Assembly: GCA_037501455.1 (NCBI GenBank)
Contig: CM074857.1
Location: 103,697,501 to 103,761,500 of the forward strand
Source of the DNA: Lantana camara
Lineage: Eukaryota > Streptophyta > Magnoliopsida > Lamiales > Verbenaceae
Length of the DNA: 64,000 nucleotides
Direction: 5' to 3'
Below the pieces are notes generated by a model, which made no database searches, was not told where the DNA came from, and was given only the letters and a program-made list of their open reading frames with translations. Positions 21,766 to 34,498 of this stretch are shown piece after piece (position 1 is the first letter of the stretch; the number at the start of each line of letters is the position of its first letter). Made by a program: the position numbers and the translations under genes.

Positions 21766-23234
21766 TGTCAGTGTGTAATTCGTGCCTTGATTGTCTTAAT
21801 TTTCCCCTTTGTATTTAACTGAAAATATACTTAATTTGGCTTAATTATGGCTTTATAGGTCTACTGGAGCTAAAATGAGGATTAATGGAAAGCTGGACTA
21901 AAAGAATCGCCAAGTGTAGAAAATGAACTGAGACATGACGGTAAGGAATGATCATCCCTTAAGCTAAGGGTGACGCAGCAGAGACTCTGGTCAACAGTTG
22001 CGGATGACTTTCCTTTCTTGCAACTTGATCCACTTGCAGCTGCTCTAACTCAGTTTTGTGCGTCTCAATACTGAAGTACACGATTTTGGGACTTGCAAAA
22101 GGAATATTTTCCTTAAAGTGTGTGCCCAACTTGCAAAACTTAGTTTTATAAGCTAGATTTAGAAGCAAAACAAGAAAACCTTTGGGAGCTGAAAAGGGAG
22201 AAACGTAGCAGCTGTTGCTGCTGGAGCAGAGCAAGAACAGGGGCTGAATCCCTTGTTTCGGCCAAGAGCAAGATTTCCTCTTCCTTTCCTCTTTTTAGTT
22301 GAATTACAAGCATAGATTATGAAGAACTTTAATCTATCTTTTGTAGCTTGATTTAGTTGATTTACTTTCAGTTCCATATCAGTTTGTTAGCCAAATATAT
22401 TCTGTAATATGAACAGCAGCTAGTAATCTTGTTCTAGTTAAGTTATTTCCAAGATTCATGCTATGATTTGTGAGATCTAATTGTTTTCCATGCTTTCGAT
22501 CCTTGGTATGTTGTATGCATCTGATTTTATTGATATAGGTATGTTGATAGATAATTGATTTGGCCAATTTATTTTCTTGAAACTTACCTTGCAAATCGCA
22601 TAAACTGGATTGATCCGTAATTGTCAATTTAAGTATGCTAAGGGTTAACTATCATCGGGGCTTACCTCCATGTTCGCTTGCGTTTGATAGGGTGCATGCA
22701 CAATAGTCTAAACATTCCAAACTTTTTGAGTTTGTTGGCTAGGGTCGGTGTCCTTTTCGTGCTTTAAAGCTGCCACTAAATTAAATCTTGAGATCGTATC
22801 TACGAGGTTATTTAATGGTTAGGGAGTTGGTTAATGATCGTATCTTAATCACCGAATAAGTAAGAAAGGACGAGGTTGTCAGAGCTTGTTGACTCTATAG
22901 CCGGCCTATCAATGGATTTTAAGCTTATTTATGCATAAATGATCATATTACAAACATGAATCTAGAGAATAACTTGGCTAGAGTTCCATTTTCCCTTATC
23001 ATTTTAAGTTTATGTTCTTTAGTTAGTTTATTTAATTTCAGTTTGTTTTTTATTTCATGCACTTAGTTAGTTTCGTTAACCTCCCCCCTTCTTTTACTTT
23101 TGTTGTTTGTTTGCTTAGCTATTAGGAGATTTACTAGACCATCCAATCTCTGTGAGATCGACCCTTTACCACTATACACAATTTATTGTGTTTATTAGTT
23201 TAAGAATATTATTTGGTGGATGCGGCACCCATCA
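21766..23234 (+). repeat. 3' LTR of C
   Basis: 1,469 bp, tgtcagtgtgtaattcg to gcacccatca. The PPT lies directly upstream. Confidence 0.9.
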
Positions 23235-23530
23235 CAAGGTCGACACTCCCACTGTCTGTCGGCCTCATTGACTTGGAGAAGTTTCTAATCCTCGCCTATG
23301 GAGTTAAGAACTTGTTTTATGTGTCATTCCCATAATGACAAACTTCTTAACGGCCTCATCGGATTAGGGGAGTTCTAGATATGCACACGCAATGGAAACA
23401 CACAAAACACGTATTGGCACATAAGAATTGTTCGCCTGTGACTACAATCATTCGTATATTATTCAAAGATTGTCTGTGATATAGGGAAAGTCCCAAAGCT
23501 TAACAGCTTTCTAGGGTACTATTCCCAACA

Positions 23531-23937
23531 AGGCTTTCAGAGTGATCACTTTCACACCATCACATGACGCCACGTGTCTAGGGCAGCATAGGGTTTGGGA
23601 CCACAAGGTCAAATTACCCAAGATACCCTTGCCCCTAACATATAAATATGGGATTCACACACACATCCCCCAAGTCATCTTCTCAAAAGAATCTCACCTG
23701 CACTGAACTGGGCATTTTACACATCCATTTCTACCTTTCTAAGCTCTGCATTCCGCATACACACCATCATTGTATCCTTGCTGCATTTTGACCCTTGGTG
23801 TTATCCTAGCTGGAAGAACCCACGCTTCAAAGGAAACCCAGTTCCTGAGGCTTATACGCCTGTGATGGTCCTCCCCTTTACAAACAAATCTTAAAGTGTT
23901 TGGTGTCTAAACAACCTTCAATGTTTCTGCACCATCA
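23531..23937 (+). repeat. 5' LTR of D, second part
   Basis: Continues the LTR interrupted at 14806 and ends gcaccatca, matching 53578-53984. A tcacatgacgccacgtg stretch lies near 23560. Confidence 0.8.
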
Positions 23938-23941
23938 TTTT

Positions 23942-23960
23942 TGGTGTCGTCTGTGGTAAC
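23942..23960 (+). other. Primer-binding site of D
   Basis: The sequence tggtgtcgtctgtggtaac follows the LTR by four bases. It is a mutated form of the TGGCGCCGTCTGTGGG site seen in element A. Confidence 0.6.
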
Positions 23961-24034
23961 CATCGTCTTCATCTTCGTCTCCATCAGATTCTTCCTCTTT
24001 GAGCTAGTGAAAAGTAACACCAGCAATACCAATC

Positions 24035-25242
24035 ATGGTAACGGTTACAAGGTCAGGTTTGGTAGACAACAGGGGAGTTCTCCCTCTGGTGAATGAGGAG
24101 AACCCGGATGGTGGAGCCAATGCCTCCACCGCACAAATCGGTCATACTCCCGTTGAAGGGAGCATTCCTCCAGTCACAGATGGGGAAAAAGGGAAAGAAA
24201 CCATGCCGGGATCTCATACAGATGGAGGGAATGGAGCAAGAGGATCTAGTTCTGCCATTCCGCCTGCAGCGCTTTTTCCTGCTGCCACTGCCCCCAACCC
24301 CAGTTTACTCTCCACGGCGATGCCACCGCCAGGGTATATGTATATGCAACCTGGGGTGATGCCTGGAATGATGCCAGGTATGGTGCCCATGGTACAGTCT
24401 TACCAGGTGGGCACTTTGCAGCTTCCAATCTCCGTGCCCAGAGAAATTCAAGGGGTGGAAATGCCCCAAGTGACATCGCAGCAACTCCAAGCGTTATATG
24501 CTCAGTGCGAAGTCCAGGCTGCATAAAACGCTTAGAACCACTTTACCGCCATCTATTTCCCCTCGAGGACGTGCGCTCAAGTAGCCCCACCAATGGGAGG
24601 ATGGCAGACTCACCCCTTAGCGGCTGCCTAGAACGTACTGAGGGCCCAACCATCTCCACCACCCCCAGCACAAGGAAAAGATTGCACCCCCGAGGGTTGA
24701 TCAAGAGCTGCGCCCGATAGAAAAGGAGAAGGCCCCTCCCAAAGAGCAGGTTCAACAAAGAGATCTTGTTGGTGGAAAATCCCTCGATGGATTACGTCAA
24801 CATGGAGTTCGTGGAGGAGGTAGCAAAGAAAAAGCCTCGCTCACTGATGGAAATCAGAGATATAGCTGACTCCTTCTTCACCCTTGAGGACATGTACATC
24901 TCGAGGGAACAAAAACTCGCAAATGGCCCTTGAACCAATAGGGGCCCAGAGCATAGAGGAGAGTCCAAGAACCGCCGCCGCAGCCCAGTGCCCGCTCGAA
25001 AAAACTCTCCACCCCCTCGCCAACACGAGCACATTCCCCTTAATAGACCTATTACGGAGGTCTATTCTATAGCGAACAAAAAGCTATTCGAAAGGCCACC
25101 CAAGATGAGAGAAACCGACGCTTAGAAACGCTAGGGCAAATATTGTGTTTTCCACATGCAAAAAGGGCATGACACCAATGAATGCCGCTAGCTGGAGAGC
25201 GAGATACAGAGGCTCATCGCTGGGGGGCACCTCAAAGAATTT
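24035..25242 (+). pseudogene. Decayed gag region of D
   Basis: ATG 24035 opens a 163-codon frame with Pro/Met-rich GYMYMQPGVMPGMMPGMVP, then a TAA. Beyond it, short frames in several phases continue to about 25200, where FHMQKGHDTNECR (near 25160) resembles the cysteine-poor remnant of a gag zinc knuckle. Multiple stops and frameshifts. Confidence 0.55.
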
Positions 25243-28200
25243 GTGAAGGTGCTGGAAAGGTACGATGAACACTGCGCTGAGTGGGCCAGGGCGAGAGGAA
25301 GAAGCCACTGGCGCTCAAGGAGTCCTCGCCACCATCACACTGAGACGAGCGACCGTGGCAAGCAGAAGGCCATTGAAATGGAGAACCAACTCTTTGCCGT
25401 CATCCACATGATTGCTGGCGGACCCTCGGGGAAAGATTCCAACGCCTCCCGATGTCGCCATGTCCGCAGCTATGACCAGAGATCCCCAAGATCCAAACCA
25501 GTGTATGCTCTGGAAGAGACCTCGCGCTCGAAGGAGAATGAGGTGGTGGGATTTACTGAAAAAGACCTAGAGCACATTGCAACACCCCATAAGGTCGGTG
25601 AAACCTCTGACTGCCCTATGGTGGTTAGTTTAGACGTTCACAATCATGTTGTAAAGAGGGTCTTAATTGATAGTGGAAGCTCTGTGAATGTTCTCCTTTA
25701 CTCAACGTTTCAAAAGATAAATATTACAAACATTCCCTTCGAACCCCTCAGAACAGCCCTTGTTGGCTTTGGGGGTTCCGAGATCGTCCCTTGCGGGCAA
25801 ATTCGCTTGGCCACCTCTTTTGGTCGCGCCCCACAGCGAAAAACTTTGAGCGTTCTCTATGCAGTGGTCGAGGTGGATCTCCCATACAACCTTATCATTG
25901 GACGCCGGGCCCTCGTGGACTTCAAAGCTATGATTTCAACTTATCATTAGAAGGTTAAGTTTCCCACCCCCCGAGGGTACTGGCGAAGTACTCTGTAATG
26001 TCAAGGAGGCTTGAGAGTGCTATATTCTATCCCTAAGGAGTCACAAGCCTAAGCAACCAATCCAAGCGGGGTCCACCAAGAAGTCTATGGATTTCTCCAA
26101 GTTGGATGAGGACGGCCCTGAGCGTAAGAGGGCCAAACTCTATAAGAAGAAGAACAAGAGGCGAGAGGCCAGCGTCGCCCAGGGTGCAGAAAACCATCCC
26201 CCGGGCGTCGTAGGAGAGTCCTCCTCGGACGGGGAGGGGGACGGGACCTCAGAAGGGGCAACCGACCGACTAACCGGTAAGAAGCGGGCGCTCAAAGCCC
26301 CAAGGCCAGAAGTGGGGATTGAGCCTATCGAAAATTTTCTGACCATCGAATTGGGGCCTGGAAATCCAGATAAGACCACACAAATAGGTTCCAATCTCGA
26401 TGGCCCCTCTCAGATCATGATGTTCGACTTTTTGTGAGAAAATCTAGACGTCGTTGCCTGGAAAGCCTCTGATCTAACTGGCATAGATCCAAGCGTCATA
26501 GTGCACAGGTTGAACGTCGACCCAGCATTCAAGCCTATTAAACAGAAGAAAAGAGACGTTTACAGATTCAAAAGACAAGTCATCGAGGAGGAAGTCAACA
26601 GTGGACCTCAACAACGTAGTCCTCATACCCAAGAGCACTAACAAATGACGCATGTGCAACGACTTCATGGACCTCAACAAGGCTTGTCCCAAGTATCCTT
26701 ATCCTCTACCAAGGATTGATCAGCTGGTGGATTCAACAGTGGGATGTGAACTTATGAGTATGATGGATGCATTTCAGGGTTATTATCAGATCTTCATGGC
26801 ATCCGAGGATCGCCCCAAGACATCCTTTGTGGTCCATGTAGGAGTTTACTGTTTTCTCGTCATGCCATTTGGGCTCAAGAATGCAGGAGCCACTTATCAA
26901 CGCCTCGTCAATAGGATGTTCGAGCGTGAAATCGGAAAATCCATGGAGGTTTACGTGGATGATATGATCATAAAGAGCGAGTGCCAACACTCCCACCTGG
27001 ATGATCTCAAGTGAGCCTTTGGTATTCTGCGCTATTATGGTATGAAACTAACCCCCTCGAAATGCACATTTGGAGTTTGAGAGGGAAAATTCTTGGGGTA
27101 CGTGGTCAGCCAAAGAGGTATTGAGACCAACCCAGAGAAAATCAAGGCGATCCTAGACATTCCTTCCCCTCGAAATATCAGAGTGGTCCAAGTACTGGTG
27201 GGCAAAATCATCTCCTTGAACAGGTTCATTTCCCACTCGGCGGACAGAAACTTGCCTTTCTTTAAAATTCTGCGTAACTCTCGTAACTTCACCTGGACCG
27301 AGGAATGTGAGAAGGCATTGCAAGACATGAAACAGTACCTCTCGCGTGCGCCCTTATTAACGAAGTCGGTCCCCGGAGAGAATCTGTTTGTTTATCTCTC
27401 TGTTTCCTCAAAAGCCACGAGCGCAGTCCTCGTCGCCGTTCATGAGCTTAAGCATTTGCCAGTATATTATTTGAGCAAAACTTTGCAGGGGGCTGAAAAG
27501 AGGTACAAGGAGATAGAGAAGTTCGCTTTCGACCTCATCAACGCCTCCAGAAGGTTAAGGCCTTATTTCCAAGCTCATTCCGTGATTGTGCTTACGGATC
27601 AGCCGCTCAAGCAAGTACTCTCGAAACCGGACGTCTCAGGCAGACTAATCAAATGGTCCATTGAGCTCAGCCAATTTGATATCAACTTCGAGCCTAGGAC
27701 AACTATTCAGGCTCAAGCGGTGGCGGATCTCTTGGTGGAGAGATTCGGTCTGGAGCTTACGCCCTCGCCAGATGACGGTTTTTGCCTTTTGCACACAGAC
27801 GGTTCCTCGACCTCTCAAAGGGGGAGGGGGAGGGAGTCTGAGTGACCCTCAGGGACCCTCGAGGAATTGAAATTGATTACACGATCAAACTGGCCTTCCA
27901 AGTCACCAACAATGAGGCCGAGTATGAAGCCCTCATCCAAGGACTCAGAATTGCGTTTCAGAATGGAGCCTCTCGGATCACTGCTTACGTTGACCGTCAA
28001 TTGATTGCTAGTCAGGTCGATGGCACTTATGAGCCTGAGAAACCGCCATGGTGCAATATCTGGCAAAGGCTAAAGAGGTAATCGCCAAATTCAAGGAGTT
28101 TCATTTACTGCAGGTTCCATGAGCGAAAAACGAGCGTGCTAATGCCCTTTCTAAATTTGCATCTGCTCTCGAAGGCTCTTGCGAGGGTTCAATCACGTTC

Positions 28201-29504
28201 CTCAGGACAGAGAAACAATTGATAAGCGAGGAGAAACCTTCTAGCGAAGTGAGCATGATTGATCCATCCAAGCCCTGTTGGCTTGATGACATCATCAGAT
28301 TCCTAAGGGATGGTACCTGCCCAACCAACAGAGTAGAAGCGCGGAAAGTTAGATGTAAGGCCCCTTGTTTTTCGGTTGATCATGAGGGCAGGCTCTTCAA
28401 GCTGTCGTTTCAAGGTCCATTACTGAGGTGCCTAAGACCCTCGCAGGCTAAGGAGGTACTCGAACATGTACATAGCGAAAGTTGCAGGAATCATTCCGGC
28501 GGTCGTATTCTGGCCAAAAAGATAATAAGGAGCGGATTCTATTGGCCCTCGGTATTATAGGATGCCATCAATTACTCCAAGAAATGCCCCAAGTGCCAGT
28601 TTCACTCCAATGTTCCTCAACTACTAGAGGCCCAAATGGTTCCCATCGACGTTTCCTGGCCCTTTGATCAGTGGGGCATTGACATAGTGGGTCCCCTCCC
28701 AATGACGGTCGGACAAAAGAAATTCGTGATCCTCGCTGTAGACTAATTCACCAAATGGGCTGAGGCTAAAGCGGTCGCAAATAACGTTCAAAGTGGTGAG
28801 GGATTTTATCTGGACAAGCATCATTTGCCGGTATGGCATCCCGAGGGTATTAATCTCAGACAACGGCTCTCAGTTCATCGCTGCTGACACTCGAGAATGG
28901 TCCTCAGAGCTTGGCATTGAGCAACGCTTCACTTTCGTGGGCCATCCACAGGCCAACGGTCAGGCTGAAGTAACCAACAGAACCATACTCCAGCATCTAA
29001 AAACGATGCTCGAGAGTAAAAAGGGTGAATGGGTTGAAGAGCTTCAAGGAGCCCTCTGGGCGTACCGTACAACCCCACGAGCGACAACTGGTGAGACCCC
29101 TTACTCCCTCGTTTATGGCTCTGAGGCTATGATTTCTACTGAAATCATTCAAGAGTCCGCACGCGTTGCCTATTTTGAGCCTGCAGCAAACGAGAGTAGT
29201 CGAGCGCTTGAGTTAGACTTATTAGACGAGAAGAGAGATGCTGCTTGGGCCAGGATCCACAAGTACAAAGTGACGGTAGCCATCATTACAACAAGCGTGT
29301 CAAGGAAAGGACCTTCCAGCTAGGGGACCTGATCCTCAAAAAAGTTGAAGTATCCAAGCACGTGGGTAAGTTAGACCCCAATTGGGAAGGGCCTTCAAAG
29401 TCATTCAGGTATGAGCGAACAATACCTACTTGCTAGAGACTTTGCAAGGCGAGCGTCTCCCTCGACCGTGGAATGCGTGTAACCTCAGAAGGTTCTATGT
29501 GTAA
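25243..29504 (+). pseudogene. Decayed pol of D: PR, RT, two RNase H regions, IN
   Basis: Protease at 25600-25950 (RVLIDSGSSVNVLL). RT at 26370-27090, with an internal deletion before MCNDFMDLNKACPK at about 26650 and YVDD near 26955. RT connection and first RNase H at 27093-27780 (VLTDQPLKQVLSKPD). Second RNase H from about 27780 (LHTDGSSTSQ, NNEAEYEALI). IN zinc finger at about 28480-28620 and core at about 28670-29300 (WGIDIVGP, LISDNGSQF, GHPQANGQAE), with the C terminus ending in a TAA at 29502. It is interrupted by stops (for example 25948, 26435, 27012) and frameshifts. Domain order and dual RNase H match pol of element A. Confidence 0.8.
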
Positions 29505-30320
29505 TTGCAACCCTTGTAAATGCCCGCTCGAGGCACTTTGTATCTTCTTTTGACAGAAATACAAATACATCAAGTAGGTATTTTCCATTCATTATTTTTC
29601 ATTTACTTGATTCAATTAAATGTCTTGCATCATCAATTGCATCAACACTCGCGCTGTGTCGAGGGTACTCCACGACGAACGGCTTGATGTCCGCCCGAGC
29701 CACTCTTAAATGAGCGAGCCCCTCTCCGGACCAATGCTATCGGTGTGTCGAGGACCATCCACATTGAACAGCTTGACGCTCATAAGTGCCTAAACCCATA
29801 AAACGAGCGAGTCGGAATTGGGGTTGCTATGTTCTTAATCACACCAACTAGACGCTGATCACTCTAGTTCGCGCTCGTGAACCCCTTAGAGATTCTCATC
29901 TCATTACTAATGTGTACGCTCGTAGATAATTAACAATTGACAAATTCTCTCATGGGTTTCTAAGCACAAAGTTCATGTGATGGTTACGCTCATCACTATC
30001 CAACACTTAGAGAAATTCGCATCAAAAGCCAGCACTTAGCAAGTCCCCTAATGGATTTCTAAGTTCAAAGTTGAGCCTTTAGTCGAAAATGGCCAGGGTA
30101 CCCCGCCCATACATTCACACATTATGAATATCCAAGCATAAAAAAAAAAATCAACAGACAATACCCAAAGCTTAGCACAGTTGAAGGAAAAACAATTTCT
30201 ACTGCCAAAATAAGGATAAGTAAACAGAGTAAAGCGGAAAAGTACATTGCAAAAGTAGAAGAATTATTACAAGGGCTTAAGTTAAAGACTTTGGCAGGAA
30301 TAAGGAAACAGGAAGAAGCT
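29505..30320. other. Spacer between pol and the antisense gene of D
   Basis: No coding frame seen. A phrase of the form tgtcgaggrycatccac with ggcttgacg-like text occurs near 29660 and 29740, suggesting a degenerate short tandem repeat, as in A's spacer. Confidence 0.4.
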
Positions 30321-31129
30321 TTACTGGGGCTGGTTCTCGAGCTCTGGAGGCGCGGTGGAGATGGGAACAGGAGCCAACACTGGAGGCACCGCACTTTGAG
30401 CATTGCCTTGATCAACTTCCGCTTGAGCATCATCGGGGGCGCCATCATTCTGTATCGTCATGGGCTCAGGCTCAAGGGGGTTGGCTGCCACGAATTCATC
30501 TTGAAGCATGATCACCAACTCGTTGTATTCCGGCTCCGTCAAGTCATCCGAGGAGTTCCTGGTAGGAACGATTAGCTCCAAATTCTCGTCCAAGTCCATA
30601 CGGAGGTGCCCATCAGTACGAGCGTTGGGAGGCACCATCCCCAGCTTGATCAGTTGGCCCACGGACTTCCAGAAGAATCTCTTAGCGTTAGCAAATCAAT
30701 GCAAGTTGGTAGCAAAAATGAAGGCCTTAGAGCGCACGAACTTGACGACCGCATCCTAGGCCACCCTCGATTCCAGGTCTGCAACCTACCCTCGTAGATC
30801 CGCGAGATCCTTTTTTGTCGCTTCATATTGTTGGTTGCGCTCGACCAACTACCTGGAGAGATCCTGTTGCCAGCTCTCAATTTGTTGCGCTCCTCCTTGA
30901 GCTTCTTGTGGCGCTCATCCAACTGCAGCCAGGCATCCTCCCTTTCTTCCAGCTCCTTTTTTACCTTTTCATGATTGGGCTTGAGTGCTGTGAGTTCAAC
31001 AGAGACGTTATTGTAGTCCTCCTGCAGCTGGCCAGGGTCAGAGACGCGCAACAGCTTCTTGTACTTAGCGTTATGTTCTGAATATATCTGTGCGCGCCTT
31101 TGCAAGTTTTTCAGCCTGGGGATTACCTC
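30321..31129 (-). pseudogene. Exon 3 of the antisense gene of D (coiled coil and acidic tail)
   Basis: It starts after an acceptor TTTAG at 31130 and opens EVIPRLKNLQRRAQIYSEHN, a Glu/Lys-rich coiled coil parallel to the start of exon 3 of the A antisense gene. A frameshift occurs near 30800 and the last 100 codons resume in another phase (30321-30662), ending in a stop. The intron phase before it (phase 0) is the same as in A. Confidence 0.7.
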
Positions 31130-31204
31130 CTAAAGACGATAAATAAGTTATTATAGAATTAATTCGAGGATGGAAGTTCTATGAGGGAATTTAAACACTT
31201 ACCG

Positions 31205-34200
31205 TGTAACATCCCGACTGATCAGACTTTTCAGGTAACCTATTATGTGCGCTATTTAATTATTTCTTAAGTGATTACGTGATATTTACTTGCTAACATG
31301 GATTTAATTGTTAAACGTTTAACTTTCTTTTGCTTTGTATTTTGCTCGTTTTGGTTCCGTACTTAATTCTGATTTTTGTGAATTCGTGATATGTGTTAAT
31401 TATATGCTTTATGGACTCGGTTATATGCTCGTTATATGTTTTGGTTGCCTTTTGGGTTCGTTTTAGAGACGGGACCTAAAGGAGGCTAAAGAGCATTTAG
31501 CGCACCTTGGGTTCCGGGACGCGTATCTTGAGCTCAGGAATTCGGATTTGAATTCCGTCACCTCTGTTGAACTCATTTCGACGATTCGGGCTCAATGGGT
31601 CAAGCCTCACATTTTTCTAAGTTCATTAAGACCTTCGAATTTCACCCGAAACGAGCCCCTTACGCTTGAAAGTTACCTTTTGACCTAATATAAGCTTGTG
31701 GACCCCACTTAAACTTAACCAAGCCCTTAACCTTGAGTTATACTTGAGTTAACCATCCAGTTCAGCCCCTTAACCCCAAGAGTACCGATCCATTTCTCCC
31801 TCTCTCATCAATCTCGATCAGCACAAGGGAACAAGAAAGAAGGAAGAAACCCCCTTTGTCTATTTTCTTGATTTTGAGCTCAAATCTCCACCTAAGCTTC
31901 TCAAATTTGAAAGGTAAGTTCATGGTTGTCTTCCAAACTCTCTCTTCTCTCTTTTATGTAATTTGGAGCTGAATTTCCTGGTGGGTTTATGAGATTGAGC
32001 AAGCATGTGAATAGTAGATGTTGGGAGAATTGTTGATTCTAGCTTCCATTCTTGTTCCTTTGAGTTATGGTGATGATATATTGCTTATAAGTCATGATTC
32101 TTGCTATTTATTGCATTCCCTTTCATGGTAGTTGGAATATGATCAATTTGCCATAAATGAACTCTTGAGCTTTGATGATACACTTGATGCATTTCTTCCC
32201 CATTCTTACCTTGAATTGCTTGCATTTTTGGAGATGAAATTGTGGCTACTTGTTGGGCAAGAACCTATGTTGAATTGATGTTATTTTGATGCTTGATATA
32301 TGTGTTTTGAAAGGCATAAGAGTCTCCTTGAAGCCCCCAACCGAAATGCCCTGTTTTTCCCTTCATTTTCGGTGTTGCTGCACCAAAAATATTTCCAGCC
32401 CGAACGCCTGACACGGCCACGTCAGTTTACAAAGGAAAATGGACACGACCGTGTTGAGCTCTCGGCATTATTTTTTTCGAATTATTCCGCCTGACAAGGC
32501 CACGTCAGTTTACAAAGGAAAATGGACACGGCCGTGTTGAGCGCTCGGAAATGTTTTTTTCGAATTTATTTGCCTGACACGGCCGTGTCCGTTCCCCTTT
32601 GTTTTCTGACACGGCCGTGTCCAACAGGGTGGCGTCCGATGAGATTTCTTTTGCCTTTTCGTTGCTTCTTGTTGATCCTTCTTGCCTCGTTTATGACGTG
32701 TATGCATGAGTAACTTGTTATAGTATATGTTAAGCTTCATGTTATGAATTTGTGACTTGATTTGCGTCCTCGTTTATAATAGATGCCCTTATATGCATTG
32801 TATGCTCGTAAATGGCATAAATGTGAACTCATTTCATATCATTTGCATTATAAGCATACATATTCATGTACCGAGCGTCAATGTGGTTCATATTGAGTCT
32901 AAGAGTGTTCCTTGCCGTTTGTCTTGTTCATAGGATCTTCCTGTTGAGGACGAGCTTGCTCCGTAGGTGTCCGGTTTCCCTTTTTGTCTCCACTACGTCC
33001 GTTGACAAGGTGAGGTTTTTGTTCTTTTAGTTATTCAACCTATGACCCTATTTGATTTGAAACCTCGCATGAGAATACGTATAATATATGGTAAATATGT
33101 GTATGATACATATGTTGCGGGTTTGTCCCATTTGTTATAAGAATTGGAAAACGTTTTATATAAGTATATAAGCTATTTTGCCTTTGTTTGAAAAGTTTAG
33201 CTTTGTGCAAGTGTGTGTGTGTAAGCGAGATGTGGCTTTGAAAGATAAGCTTTGAGATATGTCTGTGTGATTTCTGTGATCTGTTTGGGCCCCGGAGTGT
33301 GGAATGGTAATCTCGGGACGACCGGAGGGTCGCCGAGCTCTTCCATCAACACCTCCATTTGAGAGTTTCACCCAACCTTGGGAGATTGAGGAAGGGTGTT
33401 TCTCTTGAGCCGGCGGAGGCAACCGCCGAAGGTTTCAAGGTAGTAATTAAACCTTGTCTCGTCTGTGTATGTGGATAGTTAGGGCCGATCAACCCTTCTA
33501 TCAACCGGTGTTGGGGATGGATTCTAATTTGTTTTGCTTTGCTTTGTTCTTCGTATATGGGAGTTTGGAGTGTGACTCGTACTCGCCGAGTTGGTTTAAC
33601 TTTGTATGATCTATGGAACGAGAGTGGATTCCTAATTACCTAAAACTTGAATTTTGGCATTTGGCCTTCTCTTTACTTTTTGTATATCTATATCACGGGA
33701 ATTAATTTGGCTTGCAAAAACCACTCTCGGTCCACGGATCCTTTCGTTTTGATTAAATTCTTTGCTCTATATGTATATCGGGTGCGTGAGTTGGCCCCCT
33801 CACTAGTCACTAGGACTAACCCTCGTTGTTGTTTTCCGGTTTTTCCTTTCTTTTGAGTTTACAGGTTCTTCCGAGTCAAGCTAGGCGGCAAGTGTCTTTT
33901 GGAGTTTACTTGTGGTTTAGTTTGAGTCTTCATGCATCGTAGTGGATTACTTCTCCTTTTTGATTATGTATTCTGGTTACACTTATGTTATTTTGGCCGT
34001 GACGGCATTGTATATTTTGTAAATGATCTAGCATGTAGCTTGTGTACTTGACCCTCCCCCTTTTTGATTATGTATATATGTGATCTTGGGAATTATGTTG
34101 GATATGAATTGCTTCCGCTACTCTGATTTTAATTTGCGCAGTTCTTGAGGGTCTAAGCCGCCTAGCGAGGGTGTGAGTTTGGTGTGTCTTCCGTTCGCTA

Positions 34201-34290
34201 TGGTTTGATACGGGTGCGAACTCCCTATTTCGTTACTCGTGTTAGACCTTGGTGAGGGGATGTGGCACCCTTCGCTCCGGGGGTGTTACA
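31205..34290 (+). repeat. 5' LTR of E
   Basis: Begins tgtaacatcccgactgatca and ends gggggtgttaca. Its short open frames recur in the 3' LTR and are not genes. Confidence 0.9.
32399..32640. repeat. Palindrome-rich subrepeats in the E LTR
   Basis: A unit of about 100 bp containing cctgacacggccacgtcag and tggacacggccgtgttgag is present in two imperfect tandem copies, followed by two more gacacggccgtgtc palindromes. The same block is in the 3' LTR at about 40189-40420. Confidence 0.7.
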
Positions 34291-34298
34291 TCCTTGCG

Positions 34299-34310
34299 TG
34301 GTATCAGAGC
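34299..34310 (+). other. Primer-binding site of E (initiator tRNA-Met)
   Basis: tggtatcagagc lies eight bases after the 5' LTR. It is the standard initiator-methionine tRNA site of chromoviruses. Confidence 0.85.
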
Positions 34311-34498
34311 TCTCGGTTGCAAAACCGGAGCTCTGAAGTCGTGTTGAGTCTGTCTAGGTCGTTCGGTTTAGGAGTATGTGGTTATTTGCATTCATCTACA
34401 CCTCTACGTGACTTATTTGTTTAAATTTGTTATAATTGACTACATGATCATGAACTGAACCCCATGCATCGATATTTCTTGATTGGTGTATTTTCAGG

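Larger units (their letters stand above)
16594..23234 (+). mobile_element. Non-autonomous Athila-like retrotransposon C
   Basis: A complete insertion of 6,641 bp with TSD caagg (16589-16593 and 23235-23239), LTRs of 1,470 and 1,469 bp, a PBS at 18070 and a PPT at about 21750. It encodes only a decayed gag and a protease-like segment; I find no RT, RNase H or integrase. Athila affinity is inferred from the tRNA-Asp-type PBS, the protease region (RALCDY, NLMPWSIC, LGKPFLDIS) and the motif tgggaggcaaccca at 19841. Element B is an older, diverged copy of the same family. Confidence 0.85.
14807..23530 (-). mobile_element. Solo LTR H1, itself split by element C
   Basis: The minus strand starts TGTTGGGAATAG at 23530 and ends CCAATA at 14807, flanked by TSD aggct (14802-14806 and 23531-23535). 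Removing C leaves about 2.08 kb with no internal coding domain and only one LTR. It is homologous along its length to H2 at 50137-52149. The unusual TG..TA termini are shared by both. The lineage is not certain; the ending resembles some Ty1/copia LTRs. Confidence 0.75.

Noticed and set aside
16788..22627. Open frames of 70-90 codons within the C LTRs
   Set aside because: Each occurs in both LTRs (for example 16788-17063 and 21959-22234) with no family resemblance.
32300..33856. Short open frames in the E LTRs (and again at 40080-41422)
   Set aside because: Duplicated LTR sequence containing the palindromic subrepeats; not protein-like.
34299..34310. Possible tRNA gene near tggtatcagagc
   Set aside because: Only a 12-base primer-binding site complementary to a tRNA 3' end; no cloverleaf around it.
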